From NCBI GenBank assembly GCA_964570855.1, contig CAZMZR010000016.1, positions 1-50,851 of the forward strand: 50,851 nucleotides of DNA, read 5' to 3'. Source of the DNA: JAFGPS01 sp964570855. Lineage in GTDB: Bacteria > Planctomycetota > Phycisphaerae > Sedimentisphaerales > Anaerobacaceae. Each line of letters starts with the position of its first letter. Position 1 is the first letter of the stretch. The notes beneath the pieces are model-generated. The model saw nothing but the letters and a program-made list of their open reading frames with translations, was not told where the DNA came from and searched no databases. Shown here in pieces: positions 17,835 to 26,487 of this stretch. Both the position numbers and the translations under genes were made by a program.

Positions 17835-19463
17835 TTAATCTGCTGCTTTTACGGGCAATAAATAACCGGGCAATTCGCATTCCTTGAGTTCTTTGAGCCC
17901 TTCGACTACACATTTGGCATTTAACATCGCACCCGCTGCATTAGTATGAGTATGCTCGTTCGGTCCGAAATATAACGATGTCACTCTCTCCCGTTCCTGG
18001 GCCTCATAATGTTTTGCGATGATTTCATTGAGGTTAATAAAAGGCACACCTTCGGCTTGTGCCGCCTCCGCCGCCCATTTGGTGTAGTCGTTCGATGACC
18101 TGATCACTTTGCCGTCGGGTGTCCACCTGTTCCGCGGAATCAATGAGCAGACAATTGGTGTGGCGCCTTTGGCCTTAGCATCGGTAATATACTTTTTAAT
18201 GTACCAGCCATAGGTATGAACTACTTCGTGCTTACCGGTTAAAAGATTATCGATTTCCTCCGTTTCCTCGCCGGCACCTTTAATAGTACCGCGAGCCCTT
18301 CTGCTATCATTAAGTTCGCCGCCGTCGTTATGTCCGAACTGCATTATAACAAAGTCACCCGGCTTGATATCGGCAAGAACCTCATCCCATAGCCCTAATG
18401 TCTGGTACGTTCGGCTGCTGGTTCCTCCCATAGCGCGGTTCTCTATGTTAATACGGGTTCGTTCAAAGAAATCGGCAATTGGTGCGCCCCAGCCCCATTG
18501 ACCGTTCTCACCATCGCCGAGCCTGCCGGTCCTGACTGTAGAATCGCCGATGAGAAACAGAGTCGGCAGATTAGGTTCGGATACCGGTAGAGCGTCCGGG
18601 TGCCATGTTTGGGTCATCAGTTCCTCAGTTTGTTTTAACATGATATTTTCCGAATATACAGTCACTTCCTGTCCCTTTGCAGATAAATAAGCGGGTAAGG
18701 CACATTCTTTAAGATTCTTGAGCCCGGAGACAACAAGAGCGGCGTTGAAATTCGCCGCTTCAGCGCTCGTATGTGTATGATCCTTCGGGAAAAACGTAGC
18801 CACCTTAGCCTGACCGAAAATCTCATATTGGTCGGCAATAATCCCGGTCAAATCTATAAAAGCTACATCCTGCAATTTTGCGATCTCGGCAGCCCATTTA
18901 CTATAGTTACCCGAACCTCGTTCCACTCTGCCGTTTTTCCAGATATTTCTGACCGTTAACGATAGGATAATTGGTGTAGCACCTTTAGCCCTGGTATCGG
19001 CTATAAACTTCCTCATATACCAGCCAAAGGTGTGAATGACCTCGTGTTTTTTAGTTATAAGGTTGTCGATTTCCTGAGTTTCCTCTCCAAGGCCGGGAAT
19101 CGATCCCCGTGCACGATGATTGTCGTTAATCGCCCCGCCGTCGTTGTGTCCGAATTGAATCAGTACAAAATCACCGGCATTAATTTCATCCAGTACTTTA
19201 TCCCATAGTCCTTCAGTCTGGAATGTCCTGCTGCTTCGACCTCCCCGAGCACGATTGAAGACATTAATTTTGTTTGTGTCGAAGTAGTTGGCAAGGTGAC
19301 TGCCCCACCCACAATCGGCGCCGTTACTGGCGGTGGAGTCGCCTATGATGAACAGATTCGGTATTCTATTTCCCGATGCTGAATCTACAGCATGTACCTG
19401 CGAGGCGGTCATAATAATAAAAGTAAAAATCGCAAATGTACGAAGCATGTATTTTCCATTCAT
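17835..19463 (-). CDS. Tandem SGNH rhamnogalacturonan acetylesterase (CE12-like, two domains)
   Basis: A 542-residue secreted protein built of two homologous SGNH/GDSL esterase domains (about 34-255 and 300-535). Each has IGDST (nucleophiles Ser43 and Ser308), GGxSSRT and QFGHNDGG. The C-terminal dyad is KDHTHTS in domain 1 (Asp228/His231) but NEHTHTN in domain 2, where Glu503 replaces the usual Asp. CE12 enzymes remove acetyl groups from galacturonate in rhamnogalacturonan so that lyases can act. The start at 19463 is chosen because AAGGAG is 8 bases upstream of it; an ATG at 19469 lies only 2 bases from that site. A 172-bp gap with nothing recognisable separates it from the next gene downstream. 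Confidence 0.88.
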   Translation of the reverse strand: MNGKYMLRTFAIFTFIIMTASQVHAVDSASGNRIPNLFIIGDSTASNGADCGWGSHLANYFDTNKINVFNRARGGRSSRTFQTEGLWDKVLDEINAGDFVLIQFGHNDGGAINDNHRARGSIPGLGEETQEIDNLITKKHEVIHTFGWYMRKFIADTRAKGATPIILSLTVRNIWKNGRVERGSGNYSKWAAEIAKLQDVAFIDLTGIIADQYEIFGQAKVATFFPKDHTHTSAEAANFNAALVVSGLKNLKECALPAYLSAKGQEVTVYSENIMLKQTEELMTQTWHPDALPVSEPNLPTLFLIGDSTVRTGRLGDGENGQWGWGAPIADFFERTRINIENRAMGGTSSRTYQTLGLWDEVLADIKPGDFVIMQFGHNDGGELNDSRRARGTIKGAGEETEEIDNLLTGKHEVVHTYGWYIKKYITDAKAKGATPIVCSLIPRNRWTPDGKVIRSSNDYTKWAAEAAQAEGVPFINLNEIIAKHYEAQERERVTSLYFGPNEHTHTNAAGAMLNAKCVVEGLKELKECELPGYLLPVKAAD

Positions 19464-19469
19464 AGACAT

Positions 19470-19614
19470 TTCTCCTTAAATACTGATTTTTCTGACATTA
19501 CTTAACCTTAGCTTTTATAAGGTCCCTCAATAACAGTCTAACCTTGTGCGCTGAACGGCCGGCACGGGCGATTACCCCGTGATTTCATCCAACCTTCTCT
19601 TGACTTAAGAGTAA
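19470..19614. other. Intergenic gap with short hairpin
   Basis: 145 bp between the GH2 stop and the CE12 start. CACGGG and CCCGTG (19563-19581) can form a 6-bp stem. No T-run follows on either strand, so I do not call a terminator. The AAGGAG ribosome site of the CE12 gene lies at the low-coordinate end. Confidence 0.3.
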
Positions 19615-22548
19615 CTATTTACAAGCTTCACTTTTTACGGTAATTTTTGCCGGTTTAAGACCATCACTTGTTGCAGTAACAGTGACATTACCGCCCTGCC
19701 CTTCCATAGTCCGTAAAATCAACATCGCTTTGCCGTAAAACAGTTTCCGATAGTCCGCATGGAACGGTTCAATCGAAAGAGGATTGCCATTGCCGACGCC
19801 TGCAATTTCAGCGGGTCCTTCAATGTCGAATTTAATCAGATTATCCGCTAACGGGCAAAGGTTACCTTTATCATCAAGAGCTTCAACCAGGACATAGCAA
19901 AGGTCTTCACCGCAAGCTTTCAATTTCTTCCGATCGGGCGTCAGGCGAACTTCCGCCGGCTCTCCTGCTGTTTGCATTACGGCTTCACCGATTTTCCTGC
20001 CGTCCTTATATGCCACCACCTTAAGCTCGCCCGGCTCGTAAACGACGTCATTCCATCGCAGTCGATATTTGTAAGTGACATCATAGTAGTCCGATTCTAT
20101 TTTCTCCGAATAAATCCCAAATTCCTTAATACTGGCCCAGGCTTCACCCTGCATGTTGGTAAATTCGATGCGTATATATCTGGTTTGTGCATCCACTTCG
20201 TGAAATATTTGACTTGGGCCGCCCCACCTGGGCATTCTGCTCGTACTCTTTGTTATAATCGTTTCCCATTCCGATTCGTCCGTCGAGACTTTTATTTCGT
20301 ACCCGTAGTTCTTTTCTTCTCTTTCGAAGTCGATTTCCAGATAACGGACTGTTTTAACTTCGCCAAGATCAACCTGCCACCATTGGTCGGCGCCGGCGGC
20401 GGTTGCACTCCAACGTGTGGTTCTGTCGGCATCATTAGCACTCGCTGCATCGTGGTTATTCTCTTCTTGAGAGGAACTTGCGGTGGCAGATTTACCTTGC
20501 GCCAGGTTTTCCGGTTTCTGTGGTATAGCACCTTTCTGACGGCGCCCAAGCGACTTGCCATTTAAGAACAGTTCGGCGGAGTCACCATTTGTATAAACAA
20601 AAACGGGGACAATCTCGCTAATACGTTCCGGCCAGTTCCAGTGTGGCAGAATGTGCACGGTTGTTGTCTCGGGACGCCAATAACTGCGGTATAAATAGAA
20701 GCGGTCTTTTGGAATTCCACAGAGATCTACAATGCCGAAGTACGAACTTTTTGCTTCCCTTGAGAAAGGAGTCGGCTCGCCCAGATAATCAAAACCTGTC
20801 CATACGAATTCACCCGCTACAAAACTGTCATCTTCCATCAGTTTGAATTCCAAATCCGGGATATCCGACCAGCTTGCGGCATTCAGGTCATAGGAATCCA
20901 CCTGGTGTTGGCTGGAAAATTCGGTTTTGCGATTTGGATGCGGCAATTCATAAAATCCGCGAGTGCTTAAAGTCGAGGCCGATTCACTGTAGATAATCGG
21001 CTTGTCCGGATAACTTTCTCTGTATCGGTCATATCGATGTCCGTAATTCCATCCGGTAAAATCAAGGGCATCGAGAATCGGCTCTTCAACCGTATTGGGA
21101 ATATGACAGGCCATACCTACCGGACGTGTAGGATCATATTTACGGACGAAATCACTCATATACTTTATTCTTTGGGGTGACTTGCCCTCCCTGTCGGACG
21201 GCTGGTTACCGATTTCGTTTCCTATCGACCATACAAAAACACAGGGATGATTGCGGTCTCTCATTACAAGACTGCGAATGTGTTTCTCACTATATTCTTT
21301 TAAGGGCGGTTCACCTCTGACGCGACCGGCCTTGTCGTCCCACTTGTCAAAAACCTCGTCCCAAACCACAAAGCCCATACGGTCACACAGATCGAGAAGT
21401 TCCGGCGCCGGCGGATTGTGACTAGTACGAATGGCATTGCAGCCCATTTCACGCATAATCTCCAGTTGCCGCTCCATAGCACGGTTGTAAAAGGCAGCTC
21501 CAAGCGGGCCGTGATCGTGGTGAAGATTAACACCGTAGAGTTGTACACGCCGACCATTTAAATGAAAACCGTCGTTGGCCGTCAGTTCAAACGTTCGCAA
21601 ACCAAATGTGGTTTCATCCACGTCCATCACTTTGTTGTTTTTTCGTATTATTGTTTTGGCTTTGTATAATTTCGGACAGTTAATGTCCCATCGTTGTGGT
21701 TTGGAAATAACAAAAGACTGGTCAACATCACAGGTATCGCCGGCCGAAACAGTACCCTCTTTATTTCCTCTGGTTACTTCGTGCCCGTCCGGATCAAGTA
21801 TGATTGCTTCAACTGTTACCTTAGATTCGGTATCAAGATGATTTTCTATACTGGAACGGATTTCTACCGTTGCCGCGGCATCGCTAAGCTCAGGCGTGGT
21901 TATATACGTACCCCAGTGCGCGATATGTACCGGATTACAGATAGCCATTGTCACTTTGCGATATATCCCGGCGCCAGGATACCAGCGGGTACCTTGCCGG
22001 CGAGTATCAACCGAGACTGAAATGACATTATTCTCGCCATATTTAACGTAAGGAGTGGCATCTACACGAAATGACGTGTAACCATAATCCCATTGTCCGG
22101 CCGACTTACCGTTTACATAGACTTTTGGAAATGCCATCACACCATCAAAATCGAAATAAATTCGACGGCCGCTATCCGACTTTTCGAGCATGAATTTTTT
22201 TCTATACCAGCCTGTGCCCCTCCAGGGTAATTTACCGGCATAGCCATCTTCCTTCGGATTAAACGGTCCTGAAATCGCCCAGTCATGCGGCAAACGTACC
22301 TTTTCCCACGCCGAGTCGTTAAAGTCCGGCATTTCAGCACCTTCATGATCACCCTTGGCAAATTTCCAATCGCGATTGAAATTAACTACATTTCCTGCAT
22401 CAGGAGACTTGGATTTCGTACTAATTACATGGGACATTTTTGAACAACCAGCCGATAAAAATAATATCGATAAAAGCAGAAGGAACATAGAGTGACAATT
22501 CGATTCCGACGATATAACTTTCTTTTTTTCCCGCCGTACGATTTTCAT
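19615..22548 (-). CDS. GH2 beta-galactosidase-type lipoprotein with inserted F5/8 type C domain
   Basis: A 977-residue GH2 enzyme. The ATG at 22548 is preferred because AAGGGAG sits 8 bases upstream; an ATG at 22563 lies before that site. The lipobox LSAGC predicts a lipoprotein (Cys35). The order is sugar-binding domain (LPHDW about 86-90; GWYRKKF), Ig-like domain, then TIM barrel with acid/base Glu445 in WSIGNEIG and nucleophile Glu522 in IYSES. C-terminal Ig-like domains follow. A discoidin-like F5/8C carbohydrate-binding domain (about residues 681-813, with RTTRWSA and WWQVDLG) is inserted right after the LFLNGKSLGRR strand and before YDVTYKYRLRWNDVVYEPGE. The paralogue at 31655 is uninterrupted there. 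The likely role is removal of beta-galactose from rhamnogalacturonan side chains. Confidence 0.9.
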   Translation of the reverse strand: MKIVRREKKKVISSESNCHSMFLLLLSILFLSAGCSKMSHVISTKSKSPDAGNVVNFNRDWKFAKGDHEGAEMPDFNDSAWEKVRLPHDWAISGPFNPKEDGYAGKLPWRGTGWYRKKFMLEKSDSGRRIYFDFDGVMAFPKVYVNGKSAGQWDYGYTSFRVDATPYVKYGENNVISVSVDTRRQGTRWYPGAGIYRKVTMAICNPVHIAHWGTYITTPELSDAAATVEIRSSIENHLDTESKVTVEAIILDPDGHEVTRGNKEGTVSAGDTCDVDQSFVISKPQRWDINCPKLYKAKTIIRKNNKVMDVDETTFGLRTFELTANDGFHLNGRRVQLYGVNLHHDHGPLGAAFYNRAMERQLEIMREMGCNAIRTSHNPPAPELLDLCDRMGFVVWDEVFDKWDDKAGRVRGEPPLKEYSEKHIRSLVMRDRNHPCVFVWSIGNEIGNQPSDREGKSPQRIKYMSDFVRKYDPTRPVGMACHIPNTVEEPILDALDFTGWNYGHRYDRYRESYPDKPIIYSESASTLSTRGFYELPHPNRKTEFSSQHQVDSYDLNAASWSDIPDLEFKLMEDDSFVAGEFVWTGFDYLGEPTPFSREAKSSYFGIVDLCGIPKDRFYLYRSYWRPETTTVHILPHWNWPERISEIVPVFVYTNGDSAELFLNGKSLGRRQKGAIPQKPENLAQGKSATASSSQEENNHDAASANDADRTTRWSATAAGADQWWQVDLGEVKTVRYLEIDFEREEKNYGYEIKVSTDESEWETIITKSTSRMPRWGGPSQIFHEVDAQTRYIRIEFTNMQGEAWASIKEFGIYSEKIESDYYDVTYKYRLRWNDVVYEPGELKVVAYKDGRKIGEAVMQTAGEPAEVRLTPDRKKLKACGEDLCYVLVEALDDKGNLCPLADNLIKFDIEGPAEIAGVGNGNPLSIEPFHADYRKLFYGKAMLILRTMEGQGGNVTVTATSDGLKPAKITVKSEACK

Positions 22549-22612
22549 AAAACTCCCTTTCATTAAGTCTATGTTATTAATCGTGCGATTTTTTTATCAT
22601 TCTATGCAATTA

Positions 22613-24508
22613 TCAATCTTTTTTATTTACTAATATGATTCTCGGGCGAGGCGGAGTTTTCATATCTTTACCCAGATAGAAACCCGTGTGCGCAGGTTGA
22701 TTATAAGCGACATTCTGCCAGGCTACGCTCAGCCTGTAAATCGGATCATGCATCAGTGTGTACAGACGGTGTTCGGTGGGTATTGTCGTTGTGAAGATAA
22801 GCAATTCTTTCCCGTCTGCCGTCCTCCAGATGACCTCTTCTCTCCAGTCGCCCAAAATATCGGCACATAGACAGGCAGTTGCCTTCGAGCCGTTGTTTGT
22901 TACACAATTGTAATCTCCGCCGTTCAATAATCGTATCACTGTGTTATTTTCATAATCCCATTTGTCTATATAGGCACTGCCCCGCCCTGACCTTCTGCCG
23001 CCTCCACGACCATCCAGTATTTCACGCAACAGGTCGCCATCCCACCAGATACCCATATTACACGATGTAGGTTTTACGTCGGATATCTTATGTCCCTTAC
23101 AGTTATACAAACCATCGGATACATTCGACCAGCATTCATAACCTTTATAGCGTGGATCGATATCGATCGCCAGTCCCCTGCCCGGATCCTTCAAGTCGAG
23201 ACCGAAAATAACTTCCCCGGTTCGCGCATCCCGGAGGTTTGCTCCGTTCGGATGTTGGGGATTTTCGTGGATCGCCCAGACTTCGAGGCCCGGCCTGTCC
23301 GGGTCGATATCGGATAGATGCATAGCGTCGCCGTGTCCCATGCCGGTCGAATAGAGTCCTTTGCCGTCGTGATCGATGGCACAAGCTCCATAAATAATCT
23401 CGTCCTTACCGTCGCCGTCCACGTCACCGACACTGAGATTGTGATTTCCCTGGCTTCTGTAAGCTTCGTTACCGGCGGTTCCGTCGTCGCTGTCAAAAGT
23501 CCATATATTGGTTAATTTTCCGTCCCTCCAGTTCCAGGCGGCAAGTACCGCCCGTGTATAATATCCGCGGCACATAACCAGGCTCGGTCTTTCACCGTCG
23601 AGATACGCGATACACGCCAGAAATCTGTCAACTCTATTTCCATTGCTGTCTCCCCAAGTGGAGCCGTCACCTCCCCGGGGTGGAATGTAATCGGTAGTGG
23701 CAAGTTCCGCACCGGTTTGTCCATCGAAGATGGTCAAAAATTCCGGACCATCCAGAATCAGGCCTCTGTCATCGACGTAATTTGCGTTGGGATCTCCGAT
23801 TGTTTTTCCTTTTCCATCGACGGTTCCATCCGCTGTCTTACAGGCAACTTCAGCTTTGCCGTCACCATCCAGGTCATAGACCATAAATTGAGTATAATGT
23901 GCACCTTCGCGGATATTCCCGCCCAGGTCAATCCACCACATGAAAGTACCATCCATTTGATAGGCTTCGAGTTTTGTTTGACCGGTCGCCCCTCTTCGAG
24001 AATTGTCACGAGGCCTGTTTTCCTGTTTGAGTACTATCTCGTATTGTCCGTCACCATCCAAATCCCCGACGGACGCATCATTGGGTCTATAGCCTTCGGG
24101 TGTCTGAAGAGGGATTGAGATATAATTGCTGCTCCAGACTTTTACCGGAGCAGAGGGTTTGTCCTCACGGCCCTTGATAACGGCGCGAACCGTATAGAGA
24201 GCATCGGCATTTCCGTTATTATCTATAAAATTAGTGGATTCGGTTACGGGCCGTGCATTAATTCTCGTTCTGTTTCTGTAAATATTAAATGCTATCCGGT
24301 CGGGATCCGTCCCGAACATACGCCATCCTATGTACACCTTACCGTCACCCTGATCTATTGCTACTATTCCTCGATCGAGTTTTTCCATTTGCCTGTAAAA
24401 ACGGCCCTGCTGACTTATTTGATCTTGTGTATGTAGCGAACAACCGGTTATAAAAAGAATCGTCCAGATTACGAAGGTTGCTTTGTATTTAGCTATTGAA
24501 TTTGTCAT
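22613..24508 (-). CDS. PL11 rhamnogalacturonan lyase (lipoprotein)
   Basis: A 631-residue family 11 polysaccharide lyase (YesW/YesX type). It cleaves rhamnose-alpha-1,4-galacturonate bonds of rhamnogalacturonan I by beta-elimination. The lipobox FITGC places Cys23 as the lipidated residue. The family start MEKLDRGIVAI and VYIGWRMFGTDP (about 41-69) lead into an eight-bladed propeller. The propeller has repeated calcium-binding DxDGDG loops: VGDLDGDG (147-154), YDLDGDGKAE (211-220) and VGDVDGDGKDE (360-370). The length is typical. It lies 10 bp downstream of a second PL11 gene, so the two are a tandem pair. AAGGAG precedes the ATG. Confidence 0.94.
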   Translation of the reverse strand: MTNSIAKYKATFVIWTILFITGCSLHTQDQISQQGRFYRQMEKLDRGIVAIDQGDGKVYIGWRMFGTDPDRIAFNIYRNRTRINARPVTESTNFIDNNGNADALYTVRAVIKGREDKPSAPVKVWSSNYISIPLQTPEGYRPNDASVGDLDGDGQYEIVLKQENRPRDNSRRGATGQTKLEAYQMDGTFMWWIDLGGNIREGAHYTQFMVYDLDGDGKAEVACKTADGTVDGKGKTIGDPNANYVDDRGLILDGPEFLTIFDGQTGAELATTDYIPPRGGDGSTWGDSNGNRVDRFLACIAYLDGERPSLVMCRGYYTRAVLAAWNWRDGKLTNIWTFDSDDGTAGNEAYRSQGNHNLSVGDVDGDGKDEIIYGACAIDHDGKGLYSTGMGHGDAMHLSDIDPDRPGLEVWAIHENPQHPNGANLRDARTGEVIFGLDLKDPGRGLAIDIDPRYKGYECWSNVSDGLYNCKGHKISDVKPTSCNMGIWWDGDLLREILDGRGGGRRSGRGSAYIDKWDYENNTVIRLLNGGDYNCVTNNGSKATACLCADILGDWREEVIWRTADGKELLIFTTTIPTEHRLYTLMHDPIYRLSVAWQNVAYNQPAHTGFYLGKDMKTPPRPRIILVNKKD

Positions 24509-24517
24509 GCCGTCTCC

Positions 24518-26404
24518 TTATTTAGTACCGAGGTAGTAGCTTGTCATGGGATAATGAGCATAGCCCATCGTTCGATGAGTGACATCATTCCGATAAAGTG
24601 GATCCTGCATCAGGCAGATACGGCGATCAGCAGCGGGTATGACCGTGCTATAAATACGCAACTCGCCCCTTGAGGCGGTAATAATCTCTTCCCGCCAGTC
24701 GCCGTAAATATCCGCTATCTGTTGCACACTTCCTGATATATCGGTTAATGTGTCACCTTTCCATTTTATTACGCCTCTACGACTGTAAATTTCGCGCAAA
24801 AGGTCGGAATCCCACCAAACAAGGAAACTTAATGGCGGCACCCGCCCATCGATTTGTTGCCCCACGGCGGTGTAGTAATGCCTGCCGCCGGCGCATTCCA
24901 TGCCCGGATAAGCAGGATCGATGTCGCCGGCTATGGCCAGACTTAGCTCGTTATCACGATTTGGAGCCGGGATACCCCATATCAAATTACCTGTTCCGGC
25001 GTCCCACAGGCTAAAACCGTTATGCGGATGCGGCTCCTCGAAAATATATAATACTTCCATGCCGGGACGGTCGGGATCTATATCACCGAGGTAAAACCTG
25101 TCACCGTGTCCGTAGCCTGTTCCCCACATGGTCCGGCCGTCATTATTAATTGCAATCGAACCATTTAAAATCTCATCGCAGCCGTCGTTGTCAATATCGG
25201 CGGTCTTGATACTGTGCTGGCCCTGCCCCTGGTACATGAAAGGCGCCCGTTCGTTGGTCCAGCGCCATATCTTTTCGAGTTTTTTATTTTTTAACATATA
25301 AGCATCTATTTTCATCATGCCGTATGTTCCGCGAACAGCCAGAACCGCCGGCGTTTTACCGTCGAGATATGCGATACCCAACATGTGGCGGCTCGCACGG
25401 TTGCCGGTATTGTCACCCCAATCCTGAACCTTGCCGAGCTCTATCCAATCGACCTTATCGATTAGCTCGCCGGTCTCGCCGTTATATACAGCCATGAATT
25501 CCGGGGCATCCAAAAGAAATCCTTCTTCCCCACTGGGTAGCATATCTTCTCTGGTTGCGGCATAAACCGATGTTCGTAGGCATACTTCGGCTTTATTATC
25601 ACCATCCAGGTCACGGATAACCATAGGCGTCCACCAGATGCCATTATCGACATTCCAGCCCAAATCGATGCGCCACATAAACTCACCGGTTTTGCCGTTA
25701 TAACCGTCGTATTGGACAGCCCCGGTATTTGGTCCGGTTCTGCCCGGGTCCTTGCTCCGACCTGTGGAGTGTTTGACTACAAAATCATATACGCCGTCGC
25801 CGTTGAGATCTGCGATTCCAACCATACTTACTCGAACATCATCTTTTAGCGTGATTGATTTATACTGCTGTATGGGTGGATTTGCCGGCAGTTCTGCTAA
25901 CTCGGAAGCTGCCCGTTCCCGGCCATTAATGACAGGTTTAACAAACCATGCGTTGGATTGTTCGAAGGATGCTTTATCATCTAAAAAGTCGGTGGTTTTC
26001 GTTAGAGGTTGGTCATTTAATTTTACTGATGCTGCACCGGCGGTAGAACGATAAATATTGAAGGCGATGCTTTCGGGATCGGTTTTCAACAATCGCCAGC
26101 ATAAATATACTTTCCCATCTTCTATCGGTATCGCCAGCATGCCGCGATTGAGTTTCTCTTCAATTCTTTCCCCGGCCCAGCCTAAAACCGCATTCGGGTC
26201 ATACAGCGGGTCCATCGCATAAAAATTCAGATTCGGCGGTATCTCCTCCGGCGAAAGCTCTCTTAATCCACGTTCGTTATCCAACGGCGGTTGTGTACTT
26301 GTCCGCCTCGGCCGCCGGCCAAATTCTCCTGAAGGAGGCTGAGCAATTACACTGCAGGAAAGAATACCAATTAACAAAATATTTAGAATAACTTTTCGTG
26401 TCAT
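24518..26404 (-). CDS. PL11 rhamnogalacturonan lyase (second copy)
   Basis: A 628-residue PL11 lyase from the ATG at 26404, which has GGGGGTG about 8 bases upstream; an in-frame ATG at 26419 would place that site inside the gene. The signal peptide ends near VIA-QPP. A proline/arginine-rich linker of about 40 residues precedes the PL11 core, which opens with EKLNRGMLAIP and VYLCWRLLKTDP. Calcium loops are seen at IADLNGDG, IRDLDGDNKAE and TADIDNDGCDE. Sequence is clearly diverged from the neighbour at 22613, so this is an old duplication. In Bacillus the YesW/YesX pair acts as endo- and exo-lyase; a similar division is plausible here but cannot be read from the sequence. Confidence 0.93.
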   Translation of the reverse strand: MTRKVILNILLIGILSCSVIAQPPSGEFGRRPRRTSTQPPLDNERGLRELSPEEIPPNLNFYAMDPLYDPNAVLGWAGERIEEKLNRGMLAIPIEDGKVYLCWRLLKTDPESIAFNIYRSTAGAASVKLNDQPLTKTTDFLDDKASFEQSNAWFVKPVINGRERAASELAELPANPPIQQYKSITLKDDVRVSMVGIADLNGDGVYDFVVKHSTGRSKDPGRTGPNTGAVQYDGYNGKTGEFMWRIDLGWNVDNGIWWTPMVIRDLDGDNKAEVCLRTSVYAATREDMLPSGEEGFLLDAPEFMAVYNGETGELIDKVDWIELGKVQDWGDNTGNRASRHMLGIAYLDGKTPAVLAVRGTYGMMKIDAYMLKNKKLEKIWRWTNERAPFMYQGQGQHSIKTADIDNDGCDEILNGSIAINNDGRTMWGTGYGHGDRFYLGDIDPDRPGMEVLYIFEEPHPHNGFSLWDAGTGNLIWGIPAPNRDNELSLAIAGDIDPAYPGMECAGGRHYYTAVGQQIDGRVPPLSFLVWWDSDLLREIYSRRGVIKWKGDTLTDISGSVQQIADIYGDWREEIITASRGELRIYSTVIPAADRRICLMQDPLYRNDVTHRTMGYAHYPMTSYYLGTK

Positions 26405-26487
26405 AACTGTCACCCCCATGATAGATTCATCATAGTAGCCATAAATTCAACAAACTATATTTGTAAAATGTCCAAAATAAGTGCGAT

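Noticed and set aside
19563..19581. Rho-independent terminator between GH2 and CE12
   Set aside because: The stem is only 6 bp and no T-run follows on either strand.
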